From the NCBI GenBank assembly GCA_029532625.1, contig JARFXM010000005.1, positions 2,108,001-2,172,000 of the forward strand: DNA of 64,000 bases, given 5' to 3'. This DNA is from Lomentospora prolificans. Taxonomy: Eukaryota > Ascomycota > Sordariomycetes > Microascales > Microascaceae. The first letter of the stretch is position 1. Every line of letters begins with the position of its first letter. The notes beneath the pieces are model-generated. The model ran no database searches and was not told the origin of the DNA. It worked only from the letters and a program-made list of their open reading frames with translations. Made by a program: the position numbers and the translations under genes. Below are positions 12,575-23,730 of this stretch, piece after piece.

Positions 12575-13966
12575 ATGAAGTCCGCCATCCTGCATCGTTC
12601 CTTAACCAAAGACTACCCTACCGCCATTGGTGGGGATGGTGTCTACCTCATCACCGACAAGGGCCAGCGCATCTTGGACGGAAGCAGCGGTGCAGCAGTC
12701 TCCAGCGTTGGACATAGCAACAAGGAGGTCATCGAAGCCATCGTTGACCAAACGCGATCTCTATGTTTTGCACACACGTCCTTCTTCACCTCAGAAGCCG
12801 CCGAGGAATTGGCGGCGCTCATCATCGGCCAGAGCGGGGGCGGCACCTTTTCCAAAATCATGTACACCAGTTCCGGATCTGAGGCAATCGAGGCAGCACT
12901 CAAGATCGCGAGGCAATATCATGTTTTTAATGGTGACTTGAAACGAATCAATATTATCGGACGTTTCCACTCCTATCACGGCAACACGATGGGTGCTATG
13001 GCGGCGGGGAACAACCCGCCCAGGAGAGAGGCATTTGAGCCCATGTTTAGCCCCGTTTTTCACCACGTTAGCCGATGTTTCCACGACAAGGACAACAACG
13101 GTCTTGGTGAGAAGGAATATGAAGACCTTCTCATCGGCGAGTTCGAGGCCAAGATCCAGAGTCTTGGCGCGGAAACCGTCGCCGCGGTTATCGTTGAGCC
13201 AGTGGTGGGAGCAACACTCGGTGCCGTAGCTGCCACCTCCACATACCTTCCTCGGCTGAAAGCTCTGTGTGAGAAAAATGGCATTCTCGCCATCTGGGAC
13301 GAGGTCATGTGTGGAATGGGCCGCTCTGGGTCCTATCACGCATGGCAGAGCCTCGGGGGTGTCGGCCCCGACCTTCAAACTATAGGCAAAGGCTTAGGGG
13401 CGGGTTATCAACCGCTCTCTGCCATCCTTCTCAATGAAAAGGTCGCAGGCATGTTTGAGAAGCACGCAACAGCATCGAAGAAGTTTATCAATGGGCAAAC
13501 ATTTCAAGGTCACCCGGTCGCATGTGCCGGGGCTCTTGCCGTGCAGAAGATTATCAAGCGCGAGCAACTCCTGGTCAACGTTCTTGCCAGAGGTGAACAG
13601 CTCGACGCATCCTTGAAGGCCGGCTTACCTTCCAGCTTTTTCGAATGTTCCGGGAGCTTGCGAGGCATGGGTCTCTTTAGGGCCGTGGACTTTGGGAATC
13701 TGGGAGCGGCCATCGGCGGCCAGCTGGCGCAGGAGGTTGCGGACGAGAGTTTCAAGCAGGGAGCGGCGGTGTATACTTGCTCATCTGCTGTCGATGCCGT
13801 ACTCTTCGCTCCGCCTTTCATTATCAATGAGCAGGAGGTAGAGATCTTGGTCGCGACGTTTTTGAAGGCCTTGGTTAACGTTTTGGAAAGGCGAGGCAAG
13901 ACGGCGGGAATTACTAATGGCAATACTATCAATGGATCGAGGCCAGCCGTGGAGGGATCACATTGA
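12575..13966 (+). CDS. Class III PLP-dependent aminotransferase (omega-amino acid type)
   Basis: Fold-type I enzyme moving an amino group from a terminal amine or omega-amino acid to an oxo-acid. Intronless, 463 residues from the ATG at 12575 (MKSAILHRS). Visible landmarks: SSGSEAIEAALKIAR (PLP phosphate loop, about residues 95-110), FHSYHGNT, AAVIVEPVVGA, IWDEVMCGMGRSG (cofactor Asp), and the Schiff-base lysine Lys272 in TIGKGLGAGYQPLSA, then NGQTFQGHPVACA. All key residues are intact. The divergent permease and the adjacent lamB/lamA pair suggest it acts on the omega-amino acid released when a lactam ring opens, for example GABA from 2-pyrrolidinone (inference). It could equally serve beta-alanine or diamine metabolism. 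Confidence 0.93.
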   Translation: MKSAILHRSLTKDYPTAIGGDGVYLITDKGQRILDGSSGAAVSSVGHSNKEVIEAIVDQTRSLCFAHTSFFTSEAAEELAALIIGQSGGGTFSKIMYTSSGSEAIEAALKIARQYHVFNGDLKRINIIGRFHSYHGNTMGAMAAGNNPPRREAFEPMFSPVFHHVSRCFHDKDNNGLGEKEYEDLLIGEFEAKIQSLGAETVAAVIVEPVVGATLGAVAATSTYLPRLKALCEKNGILAIWDEVMCGMGRSGSYHAWQSLGGVGPDLQTIGKGLGAGYQPLSAILLNEKVAGMFEKHATASKKFINGQTFQGHPVACAGALAVQKIIKREQLLVNVLARGEQLDASLKAGLPSSFFECSGSLRGMGLFRAVDFGNLGAAIGGQLAQEVADESFKQGAAVYTCSSAVDAVLFAPPFIINEQEVEILVATFLKALVNVLERRGKTAGITNGNTINGSRPAVEGSH

Positions 13967-14405
13967 GTGTAATAAATCTTGCCGTCTGAGGATTTGGTAT
14001 AGCTCGCAGAATGCATTTTGTCTAATTCATCACCTACGAAAATGATCCAATAATTAGAATGTTACATTGCCTTATGGCCTAGCGGCCTGCAGCCAGGCAG
14101 TGTCCACCTGCTGGCCCTTACAACTTGTCATTATCCTCCTTGAGAAGCACCATGCGTAATGGTGTAATTTTGTGATATTGTTACCATTCATATGATCGTC
14201 ATGGACGATAGGAAACATAGCTCCATATCCCAGTCACAGATCAAAAGAAAGATAGTAACAGCCATAAAGCCAGAAGATGTTTCTCATAAATTTTGTCAAT
14301 GATAGGATGCACATGGTATTAAAATACCCTAAAGGCCTGGAAAAAGTTTGCTTGTTGATATAGTGTAATTATCTTGTGAAAATAGGTGTTCCTTGCATTA
14401 TGATG
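13967..14405. other. Convergent 3' intergenic region
   Basis: 439 AT-rich bases between the aminotransferase stop and the lamB stop. Nothing else is seen. Confidence 0.6.
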
Positions 14406-15347
14406 CTATGCTCTTGCCTCCTGGGAAGCCTCTCTTAACCGAGCTTCGTCGATTGCTGCCCGGACTGACTTCAAGCAGTCTACCGGATCTGTGATTTGGG
14501 TAAGTCTATTAACTGCTAGACTCAGTTGGGAACACTTACTTGGAAGGTCGCTGTGGATGCAGCAAGTAAATCCTCGCCCTCCCATGGGCACGGTAGCCTC
14601 GTTACCGTTGATAGATATGACTCTTTCTTCCGCAATGATCTTATCCATCTTCGGCTTAAAGTCATCCGGGGGAACGCGTCCGGCCGTCCTTCTTGAGATG
14701 AGTTTCCAGCCAGAAACTAAGAGTGACAAGGGGAAAAGCGACTCACAAAATTGGGACCGTTTGTCCCTGATCATCATACCAAAGATCTGGAAAGAACTCT
14801 GGGATAAACGGAATCTCGTACTTGTTCGCCAATTCTTCATGAGCGGTGCCCGGAAGTCCCACAAAAGGGACATTGAAGGTCTTGATCGCCCTCATGCATG
14901 CGTCCCCGACCTTGGGATCGTCCTTGATCATCCGATACAGCTTCCCATGCGGTTTGATATGGCTCAACACCATCCCTTCCGCTCTCAGCATGGCCTCTAG
15001 GGCACCGACCTGGTACAGCACCTGGCTGTACAAAGTCTCGGGTGGAATGTCCATTAGACGGCGGCCGAACCCTTCCTTGTCTGGTAGACCCGGGTGAGCC
15101 CCTACTGCCTTGCCGTACTTCTTTGCGAGCCTGATGGTTTTAACCATCGTTGCCGAGTCACCGGCATGGAATCCACAAGCAATATTTGCTTGATCGAGAA
15201 GTGGCATCAACTCCTCATTCGGGCCCTATGACATCTTAGATGGCGTTGTCTCATCGCAGATCAGCCAGGTCGGATACTTACCATCTTCCACTGGCCGAAG
15301 CCCTCCCCCATGTCGCAATTGATGAGAATCTGTGATGCAGGTGCCAT
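14406..15347 (-). CDS. lamB: LamB/YcsF family lactam-utilisation protein (PxpA-like)
   Basis: Subunit A-type component of ATP-dependent 5-oxoprolinase-like lactam hydrolases. Exons are 15347-15282, 15225-14747, 14691-14540 and 14488-14406, 259 residues in phase. Family landmarks: ILINCDMGEGFG at residues about 7-18, ANIACGFHAGD, GAHPGLPD, SHIKPHGKLY and a late HSDLPN. The exon 3 acceptor is a tandem AAGAAG, so two isoforms differing by one residue are possible. Known biology: A. nidulans lamB is needed to use 2-pyrrolidinone, and bacterial PxpA works with PxpB and PxpC, which here are fused in the divergent neighbour. The symbol is by family; orthology was not tested. Confidence 0.93.
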
Positions 15348-16081
15348 GCTGACAGTTGACAAGGAAATTATTCAGAGATAGCTATTAGGACGTGTCGTCA
15401 ATACTCGTGCTCTCGTGTGCTTTATCGAAGCGCGGTTGATGTGCGAAGCCGTTGCCTTCATTCATCCTCGGCATTGGCCGTCCGTCTTCCTTTTCACGTA
15501 ATGTAGTAAACTCAACAAATCGGTCCTTATCGACTATCAGCGCCTGTTGGTGCCCGCACTCCGCTATATTTGTGCCAAGAACATTCATTCCCAAGTGGCG
15601 GGACTCGCTCTGGGTTCGAAGTTGTTTGGGTTCCATCCCGACAGGCCGAGATGCGAGTCGAACTTCCTAATCGGGCATAAATCCTCGCTCTCACAACGCC
15701 ATGGCTCATCTGGGCAACGCCGGACCAAAATACCGTCCCGACAAATCCTCGCCATGTGCTATTGGTACGCAATTTCTTTTTTTGATCACTTTTTGAGGGG
15801 ATCATACGGGGAGCTAGCTTAAGGGCACTCGGCAACTTGATTCTTGTTTTCGCCCGAGCCTAGACAAATATCGTATCTTAAACTGGCTGCTGGACCACGC
15901 ATTGAAGGGGCGATCAACTTAGGCCCTAGTTAGCTGAAGCTAGCCGTGTTTTCCACAGTAGCCTTAGAACGATTTTTCTTATCGTAGAGGGTGGTCTATT
16001 TATTCTGGGTTCCTTGTTACTCCCCTGCACATACCTGGTGCGAGAGAAATTATCACAGAGACTTTTGCTTCGCTGGCAACG
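15348..16081. promoter_or_regulatory. Divergent promoter, lamB / lamA-like
   Basis: 734 nt separate the two ATGs. GATAAG cores (as CTTATC) lie at 15526-15531 and 15978-15983, plus GATAA at 16050-16054 and an inverted CCAAT (ATTGG) at 15761-15765. AreA-type GATA factors and CCAAT-binding complexes control nitrogen-catabolic genes in Aspergillus, so shared nitrogen control is plausible but not shown. Confidence 0.5.
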
Positions 16082-19000
16082 ATGAGGGTACTTGTAGCCA
16101 ACCGTGGCGAAATCGCCATACGTCTTATCAAGGCTTGCAAAGAGGTATTAAACCCAGCAATTGAATAGGAGTTTTTGTACCACGGCTAACTTCAAAGCAT
16201 AGCTGGGACACTCTTCAATCGCCATCTATTCAGATGAAGATGGCATGTTCTTGAGCTAGCCTCCGTATTATGGTATAGTGGTGTGGCTAACATCGGTTTG
16301 CAGGTGCCTCAATGCATGTGCGCCTTGCGGATGAGGCTGTCAGGTTAGGTGGCACTGGAGCGCAGGAATACATGGACAGGTATGAAGTCCGGTTTCCCAT
16401 AGGTTTGGGATGTTCACACTCATACTACTGTAGTGAACGGATTGTTACGATCGCAAAGGAGCGAGCTGTGGATGTGGTAATCCCCGGCTACGGTACGTTC
16501 AGATACGCATAATTATGTGCCCGGTAAAACTCGCTCTAACAAGGGTAGGCTTTTTGAGTGAGAATACTCATTTCGCTCAATTGCTCCGTGAAGCTGGTAT
16601 CGTCTTCGCGGGGCCAAGTCCCGAAACTATTACCGAGTTTGGCTTGAAGCACCGAGCCCGTGAACTGGCGATTTTGGCAGAGGTGCGTTTGCAAATCAAG
16701 CTCTATACAACGGTACGCTAACTTCGGGTAGGTTCCTGTTGTTCCGGGAACAAGTATTATTACTTCTTTCGATGAGGCAGCTTTGGAGGCGAAAAAGTTG
16801 GGGTACCCGGTACGATAACCCACTGATGTGCCTTGCTAAACAATTTCTGACATGGAGTCATAGATTATGGTCAAGGCAACTGCAGGTGGTGGTGGCATGG
16901 GTCTCCGTGTCTGCCACTCGCCCGATGAGCTTCAAAATGCCATGCAGACCGTGAAGAGTAGAGGGGAGGCCTTATTCAAAGATGCCGGGTTCTTCTTGGA
17001 GAAATATGTCCAGCATGGAAGGTACTTTAATAACCACAATGGCATATATCGGGCGGCAAGTTGACAGTATTTTTTTAGGCACATCGAGGGACAAATCTTT
17101 GGCAATGGTCAAGGCAATGTCTTGTGGTTTGGTGAAAGAGAGTGTTCCGTTCAGCGGAGACATCAAAAGGTTCTTGAGGAAGCACCCAGCCCCTTTGTCC
17201 TTGAACACCCAGAGCTTCGAGAGAAACTCCGAGTCGCTTCTACCTCCCTTGCTGTGTCAGTCAAGTATAAGTCGGCAGGAACCGTAGAGTTTCTTGTAGA
17301 CGACAAGACTGGCGAGTTCTACTTCCTTGAGATGAACACAAGGTTACAAGTGAGCATCATTTTCTCAATACACCGCAGCAGCTCACTTACCCAAGTATTT
17401 CTCTAGGTTGAACATGGTGTCACTGAGCTGTGCTACGAGGTCGATCTTGTGGCCCTGATGCTGAAACAAGCTGAGGCAGAGCTACAAGGTCGCGTCGGCC
17501 TGACATCGACAGAGATGGCAGAATATGCCCGCACAACTCCCCAATGCCACGCCATCGAAGTCAGAGTCTATGCAGAAAATCCTGCGGACAACTACAGCCC
17601 TTCTCCTGGGTTATTCACAAACGTTTTCTTCCCCAAGTGGGATAATGTGCGGGTCGATACGTGGCTCGAGAACGGTTCAGTGGTAACACCGTCATTTGGT
17701 ATGTTATTAATTAGCCCCCGACATCCAATATAGGCGAGTATTCTCTTAACAAGTCCTTCCAGACCCTCTAGTAGCAAAAGTAATGGTCCACGCTGCCAAT
17801 CGGAAAGAAGCGCTGGAAGCGATGGGGAAGACATTGGAGGCAACAGTACTTCAAGGACCCCTGTGCAATCTTGATCTCTTAGCCGCGATTGTCAAAGCTG
17901 ACGGTGAGTTTGTTTGAGTATCTCATATCGCCACCCACTATTCTAATTGGTTTTCCTCAAGATGTCGTATCTGGCAACACTACGACTGGCATGCTCGACC
18001 ACTTCAACTATCAATTCTGCGGGTTGGAGATTAAGGATGGCGGACTCTACACTACTGTGCAGGACTATCCCGGACGGCCTCACCGACCAAGTGGCGTTCC
18101 GGTTTCCGGTCCAATGGACCCTCTATCGTTCCGACGTAAGTATTTGTGTTTGCTCAATTCACTTTGACGACACTCTGTGCTAATAAAGTTACACGCCAGT
18201 GGCCAACGTAATTGTCGGAAACAGAGAAGAAACCGAGGGCTTTGAAATCACGTACGCGGGACCGCATATCAAGTTCCATGGTCCTGCGATTATCGCGCTT
18301 TGTGGAGCTCCGTTCGAATTCAGTATCAACGGGGAAAAAGCGGCCATGTGGGCGCGTCACGTTATCTCGGCCGGATCTGTGGTCCAAATCGGACCTAATG
18401 CGGGCTCCGGTTGCAGGGCCTACTTGGCTGTGCTTGGCGGCCTGCCTAATGTGTATGTTGAGTGCTGACGTGAGTCTGATGTTGTAGAACCAAGCTAATC
18501 TGAAGCGTCTCTATAGCGGGAGTTACCTGGGATCGAAGAGTTCTACGCCTTCGCTGAAATGGGGAGGCTATCAGGTAAATAATGTGCCCTCCGGTTAATA
18601 GTTCGTGAGTCACTACTAACTCAGCTCTTTGTAGGGGAGAACTTTGAAAGCAGGAGATTACCTACCTCTGGATAAGGCTGCTTCTGCTTCGGCTGCAACT
18701 ATAACACCCTACAGCCTTCCACATGACTTGATCCCTCCGATTGAGGATTACACAACCGTCTACTCTCTGCCCGGACCGTATGATACTGAAGAGTTCATTA
18801 CGGCTGAGGGTAGAGAGCGTTTCTTCCAAACCAAGTGGAAGGTGGCTTTTAGTTCCAGCCGCGGTGGGATTCGTCTGGATGGGCCGCCGCCGGAATGGTC
18901 TCGCGAAAGCGGCGGTGAAGGTGGGAGCCATCCAAGCAACATGCTAGGGTACGGGTACCCATTGGGTGGCCTAAGCTTCACGGGCGATGCAGCTGTAGTC

Positions 19001-20795
19001 TTTACCGCAGACTCGCCCGTGCAAAGTGGCTTTATCTGCCCCCAAACGACCATCTCCTGTCAGCTGTGGAAGTTGGGACAGGTGAGGCCCGGCGATGAGG
19101 TTAAATTCTCTCAGTGCTCATGGAAGCAGGCGATGGAATTGGAACATCAACTTGAACGATACATCAATGACGTGAAGGCTGCCGTTGAGGGTCATGGCTC
19201 GGAGCATGACGCGCCGCTAGGCAAGTGGGAGATCGAGCATCCGATTGCGGGAACGTCGATTCTCTACGAACGCGGGGAGGATCTTTCGAGAGACCTCCCC
19301 CGGTTTGTCTTGCGGCAAGGCGGCGATCGAGGAATCCTATGCGATTTCGGCAGCCAGATTTTCGATCTCAACACTCGCGCCAGGGTCCAGAAACTGGTTC
19401 TCGAGATTTCTGACCGCACGCCACACGGCTTCGTCAAGGTGTCGAGAGTTCATACCATGAGCGTATTCGTGTCCTTTAATCCTGCCATCATCGACCAAGG
19501 ATCAGCTATACGCACACTGGTTGACCTCGAGATGCAACTGGGAAACACAAAAGAATTCACTATTCCTAGCCGCGTGTATCACTTGCCCATGATTTTCGAC
19601 GCGGAGGAGTGCACGCGAGCCACAGCACGATACATGGAGACACAACGTCCCTGCGCACGATATCTCCCCGATAATATCGATTTTATCAAGAGGAATAATG
19701 GACTTGAACATCGCGATGATGTCCTCAAGGCTGTCAGGGATGTACCTTTTCTCGTGCTCGCATCTTCGGGCCTCATGGGACTGCCTATCCTGATTCAAGT
19801 TGATCCCCGCCTCCGCCTCACAGTCCCAAAGGCCAACCCATCTCGCTCTCATACCCCGGCTGGAGCTTTGGGACTCGGTGGGAATACAAACGCGGTTTAT
19901 CCTGTTGATTCGTAAGTCAACAAGCCCCGGTAATACCCATTTAACGCAACCGCACTAACCATTTTTTCCTTAGGCCCGGCGGCTACCTGTAAGACTTGAG
20001 ATTGGGGGAACTTGGCTGAGCGCATTCGCTGACGATTTAATAATTAGGCTCTGGGGATTGACTTTGCCATACTGCCCGTTTGATACGTTTGGCAGCAAAC
20101 CTAATTATACTCCCGACCGACCGTGGCTTTTTGATCCCTTTGATCAAGTCGTGTTCCATCAAGTTTCGCGAGCGGAATTTGACGAGACAAATAGGCTTTT
20201 CCAGATGGGCCTGTACGATATCAAGGTTGAAAATACCGAGTTCAGTATGGCGTCATACAATGAGCTCGTTGCCCAGACGAAAGACGAAGTGTCCCTAATT
20301 CGTCAGAGGCAAGAGGAGTGTGCCAAGGTTGAACTGATAAAGCGAGTCGCCCGTATCATTCCACATGCGAATTCAGCTAACAATGAGCAGGGAGACGGAA
20401 TTACTAGCGCGCTGGAACCTCGAGAAGAAGGCCCTCGCGGATAAAAAAGGCGAGAACAAGAGCAATATCAATGGCGACGACAATCTTTTGCAAAGTAGGA
20501 TACTGTCTCAAAGACCGCCGCCATTTCCTGGTACAGTACTAACCGTAGAGGCCTAGATCTAAAACTCACGCGTGTATTGGCGAGCCTTAACGCCCGGGTA
20601 TGGAAGGTCAAGACGGAAGTTGGCTCATCAGTCAAGCCAAACGACACAGTGATGATACTGGAAGCTATGAAGATGGAGATAGTAGTGAGGGTACCAACAA
20701 CTAAGCAATCTTACAAGGTTGTTGCCCTCCAAAAAGGCGAAGGGGAGCTTGTTGAGCCCGGGGATATCCTTGCCCTACTCGACGCCGAGGAGTAG
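16082..20795 (+). CDS. lamA: LamA-like biotin-dependent lactam/urea carboxylase-family fusion
   Basis: Four fused modules: biotin carboxylase (residues 1 to about 440), PxpC/KipA-like AHS2 (about 455-800), PxpB/KipI-like AHS1 (about 820-1110) and biotinyl domain (about 1160-1234). Eighteen exons: 16082-16144, 16203-16242, 16304-16379, 16434-16492, 16549-16682, 16732-16809, 16864-17021, 17079-17349, 17407-17698, 17763-17903, 17962-18135, 18200-18452, 18517-18574, 18635-19911, 19974-19988, 20048-20317, 20388-20494, 20557-20795; 1234 residues. Motifs: VANRGEIAIR, GGGGMG ATP loop, EMNTRLQVEH, TTVQDYPGR, GPMDPLSF, and biotin lysine Lys1194 in EAMKME. Intron 2 has a GC donor, and exon 15 is 15 nt. 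The last two introns are the least certain; the final acceptor could be 6 nt earlier. There is no amidase domain, so it is not urea amidolyase. With lamB it likely forms a lactam-opening enzyme; a free urea carboxylase is the alternative. Confidence 0.9.
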
Positions 20796-22029
20796 TATTA
20801 AACGGAACAATCTAATCCAGCTTCCGTAATAGCCAGGTATTGATACGTAAAATACACAAGCTAACAGGGTCAACAAGACTATCTCGGCCTCCCTTTTGCA
20901 AGCTATCATAGAAAGCAGATCAAATTCTACCTTGCGCTATGCTTTCCAGCCAATAAATAGAGTCCGAACATGCGTGTCATGGGACCGATTTCCTCAGACC
21001 CTATGTGACACAGGTCACATTCGTGGAAGCGCAGATGGAAATAATCCAGGGTTACCAAGTATTATCTCTCTCTTCCTCTCTTTCCTTTATCAAAAAAAAA
21101 TCTCCGCACACATATTGAGATACTGGTGTCAAAACAGGGATATCGACTGGAGATAGTGCCAATATAGAAATAAGGCCTCCGCACGGGAAGCCGGCGCAGC
21201 TTGCTTACTTCGATAGGTCCAGGTTCAAGGTTGTTCCAGGCTTTCCATGCCGACTTTTTAGAATCATGGACTCTTAAGGCGAAGAGCTTACGCACATTTG
21301 TCGATCGGCTTGATATTTGATCAATGCTACATCTCTCTACTACTATTGAGCGAGACTGTCGTACCGATTGCCGAAAGAAATGCTATGTGCACTCACAATG
21401 GAGTCGGTGCATTAATACGCCACCTGTGGGACGCTGTAAATATTGTCGGTTTGCGAAACGACTTTGCGGACGAAGCTCGCGGACGAAACTAACATAGTAG
21501 GATTATCTTCCTTAAAATAGGACTATTGACATGCAATATTGATGCTGATAAGCTCGAAGAACCACATCGGGTGGCTCTCTGCCGACGGGTCCTGGCCCAT
21601 TTCCCCGAAACTGTACTGCCGAGCCGATGCTCCATCAGGCTCTTCTCAGATGCAGGTCAGCACAGGGCATCAATCCATGCAACTCGATTGCCGCTCTTCA
21701 TCAGCGGTTGGCACTTATACGAGCTGCACAGCGTAAGACTGTCCCGCTCGAGGGCGCGACTTCTGGGCCGAATTGTCGGCCCACCAGGACTGCGATGTTG
21801 GTAGCGAACGCCGTGCCACTGTAACCGCAACCAAAAGATCTCGTCCCTATACCCGATGGCTAGCGGGGTCCTCGCCCGTGTTAACCGGTGCTGCAATGGC
21901 AGGCTGAGATTTAGTTGCCCATAAAACCAAGGAAATGCCGCCCGAGGAGAGACTCTCGGCACCGGTCCTAATCTTTCCACCAAAAACCCTCAACACCATC
22001 GTCAGACACAAATCTCGCCTGACTACGCG
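20796..22029. other. Intergenic region, no supported gene
   Basis: 1.2 kb between the lamA-like gene and the TRI14-like gene. Open frames are short and without motifs. It holds the promoter of the downstream gene. Confidence 0.5.
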
Positions 22030-23125
22030 ATGTGGTTTATCACAATCACTCTCCTTGTGTCGATTGCGTGGGGACGTTTGGTCCACCACAAATGTCCACC
22101 TTTGAACCGAGGATCATTCACCATCGACCAATATCAACTGTACCCGGAAAATGCCGATTGGGACGACGTGAACTGCTTGGTTTACTTCGGGTATTACTCT
22201 CATCTGCTTATTTCAATAAATCATGACTGATGACGTGGGAGTTAGAGTGCTTTGGAACGCAAGCGTGGCCATTTATGACCCGTATGAGGACAAGATGCTC
22301 GATATTATCGAGTTCCCTGGAATCACACGCAGTGCAACGGAGCACATTGGTGGCGTGGCGCGTGACCCTTACACGGGCCTAATCACCATTCTTGTAGACT
22401 CTGCCGCACCTTGGGCGACGGGTGGCGAGGATGTGTCTGGTGATAACCTCATCATGAAGTACGACCCAGACAAGAAAAAGATCCTTTGGACTCTCAACAT
22501 CACTGCAGTTACGGAGGGCGAATATGGGGGGTTCCAGGATGTCGAGCACGATAGCAGGGGCAACACGTACATTGTTGGCACTTTCCCAGGAACCATAATG
22601 AAGGCCGACAAACGTGGAAAATCGGTAACTCCATGGTACCTCCCCCAAGAGATCAAGCCAACTACTAGGAGGGGATACGGCGGCCTCGCTGCGTTGGGAG
22701 ATATTCTCCTCACCAACGACGGTGACGGCCAGATTTACCGGTTCGATATGCGGCAATCACGCGGAAAGCCTGTCATGGTCACCACAAAACCCAAAGTTCT
22801 ATACCCGGATACAGACGCCGTGTATCTGCCACCCAAATATGACGGTAAAGTCCTCCTCGTCGCTAGCCAGGGATCTGGCATCCAGGTTCTACGATCTCAT
22901 GACGAGTGGAAAACTGCCGAGCACCTTGGAACCATTCCGAACCCGAAGGAGGTGACGGATGCCGGTTTCGATACCGTTGCAGCTGTACAAATGGGGAGCG
23001 ACTCCGTTTACATCATCAATGATGTTTTAGATGACCCGTGGGTCGAGGGGGAGACGGCCGGAAACAGAACCCTCTTCCCGATGCCGGATATCACGGCTCA
23101 GATTGAAAAGCTGCTGAAGAAGTGA
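22030..23125 (+). CDS. TRI14-like secreted beta-propeller protein
   Basis: Exons 22030-22190 and 22246-23125 join in phase 2 across a 55-nt GTATTA...TAG intron, giving 346 residues. A signal peptide of about 15 residues (MWFITITLLVSIAWG) is followed by FTIDQYQLYPE and CLVYFG, then repeated strand-like units with NASVAIYDPY, EHIGGVA, GDNLIMKYD and YGGFQDVEHD. This order matches my memory of the TRI14 family of SMP-30/strictosidine synthase-like propellers. TRI14 itself lies in trichothecene clusters of Fusarium and its biochemical role is unknown; homologues are widespread and mostly outside such clusters. No other trichothecene gene is seen here. N-linked sequons occur (NASV, NITA, NRTL). Confidence 0.8.
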
Positions 23126-23730
23126 TGTTCTGGATCGGTCAATAGCGCTCTCAAAAAAATATTTGCGGTGAGGATGGGCGAAGATACTAAGACCAGAATG
23201 GACGAGAACTTGAGACAGTATGCACAAAGTTCTGCAGTGATGGACGGGCCGTGGGACCGCGTCATAAAAATACATATTGGCATGCTTCTGCGCAAGGTCT
23301 CTAGCCTTGCTCATCGTCGGTTCTTTGTGAACTTCAATCGTGTCTCCCCAGCTATCGTCTAATTCAGTATTCGTAGCAGCTTCTTGCAATGGCGAGACTG
23401 TGCTTTCGGAGATATTAACTCCGGCAGTGGCCTCCGGTGCAACTTGCGTCGCTTGTAATAGTGGATGGTGCCTGGCAAAGGTATTCATATTTGCAGCCGG
23501 CGGGCTATCGTTAGAGATCACGGTAGCCGACGTAGATTTCTGTCGAAGCCAAGCTTGGATATCGTCCATCGATTGCAAAGAGAAGGCATCCCACTCTCTT
23601 ATTTGGTCAGATTCCTTTCGTGGCGAAATGATATTCGCCTGTGTCGTAGAATCGCGAAACAAAAGCATTCCGTCTCCGAGCCTCACCCAGCCCGCGATAT
23701 GAGGTGATGCGATATCCAGGCGAGCGTGAT
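23126..23730. other. Region with one doubtful minus-strand open frame
   Basis: An open frame of about 219 codons runs on the minus strand from about 23686 to 23027, overlapping the 3' end of the TRI14-like gene. It has a Ser/Thr-rich middle and no motif I recognise. Its C-terminal part is antisense to real coding sequence, so I do not call it a gene. Confidence 0.3.

Noticed and set aside
16082..20795. Urea amidolyase (DUR1,2-type) for the large biotin enzyme
   Set aside because: There is no amidase/allophanate hydrolase domain before or after the carboxylase, and the partner gene is lamB.
22030..23125. Part of a trichothecene cluster
   Set aside because: Only a TRI14-like gene is present; no trichodiene synthase, TRI-type acetyltransferase or related regulator is seen in the window.
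23027..23686. 219-codon minus-strand open frame
   Set aside because: Its end overlaps the coding sequence of the TRI14-like gene in antisense, and its Ser/Thr-rich rest matches nothing I recognise.
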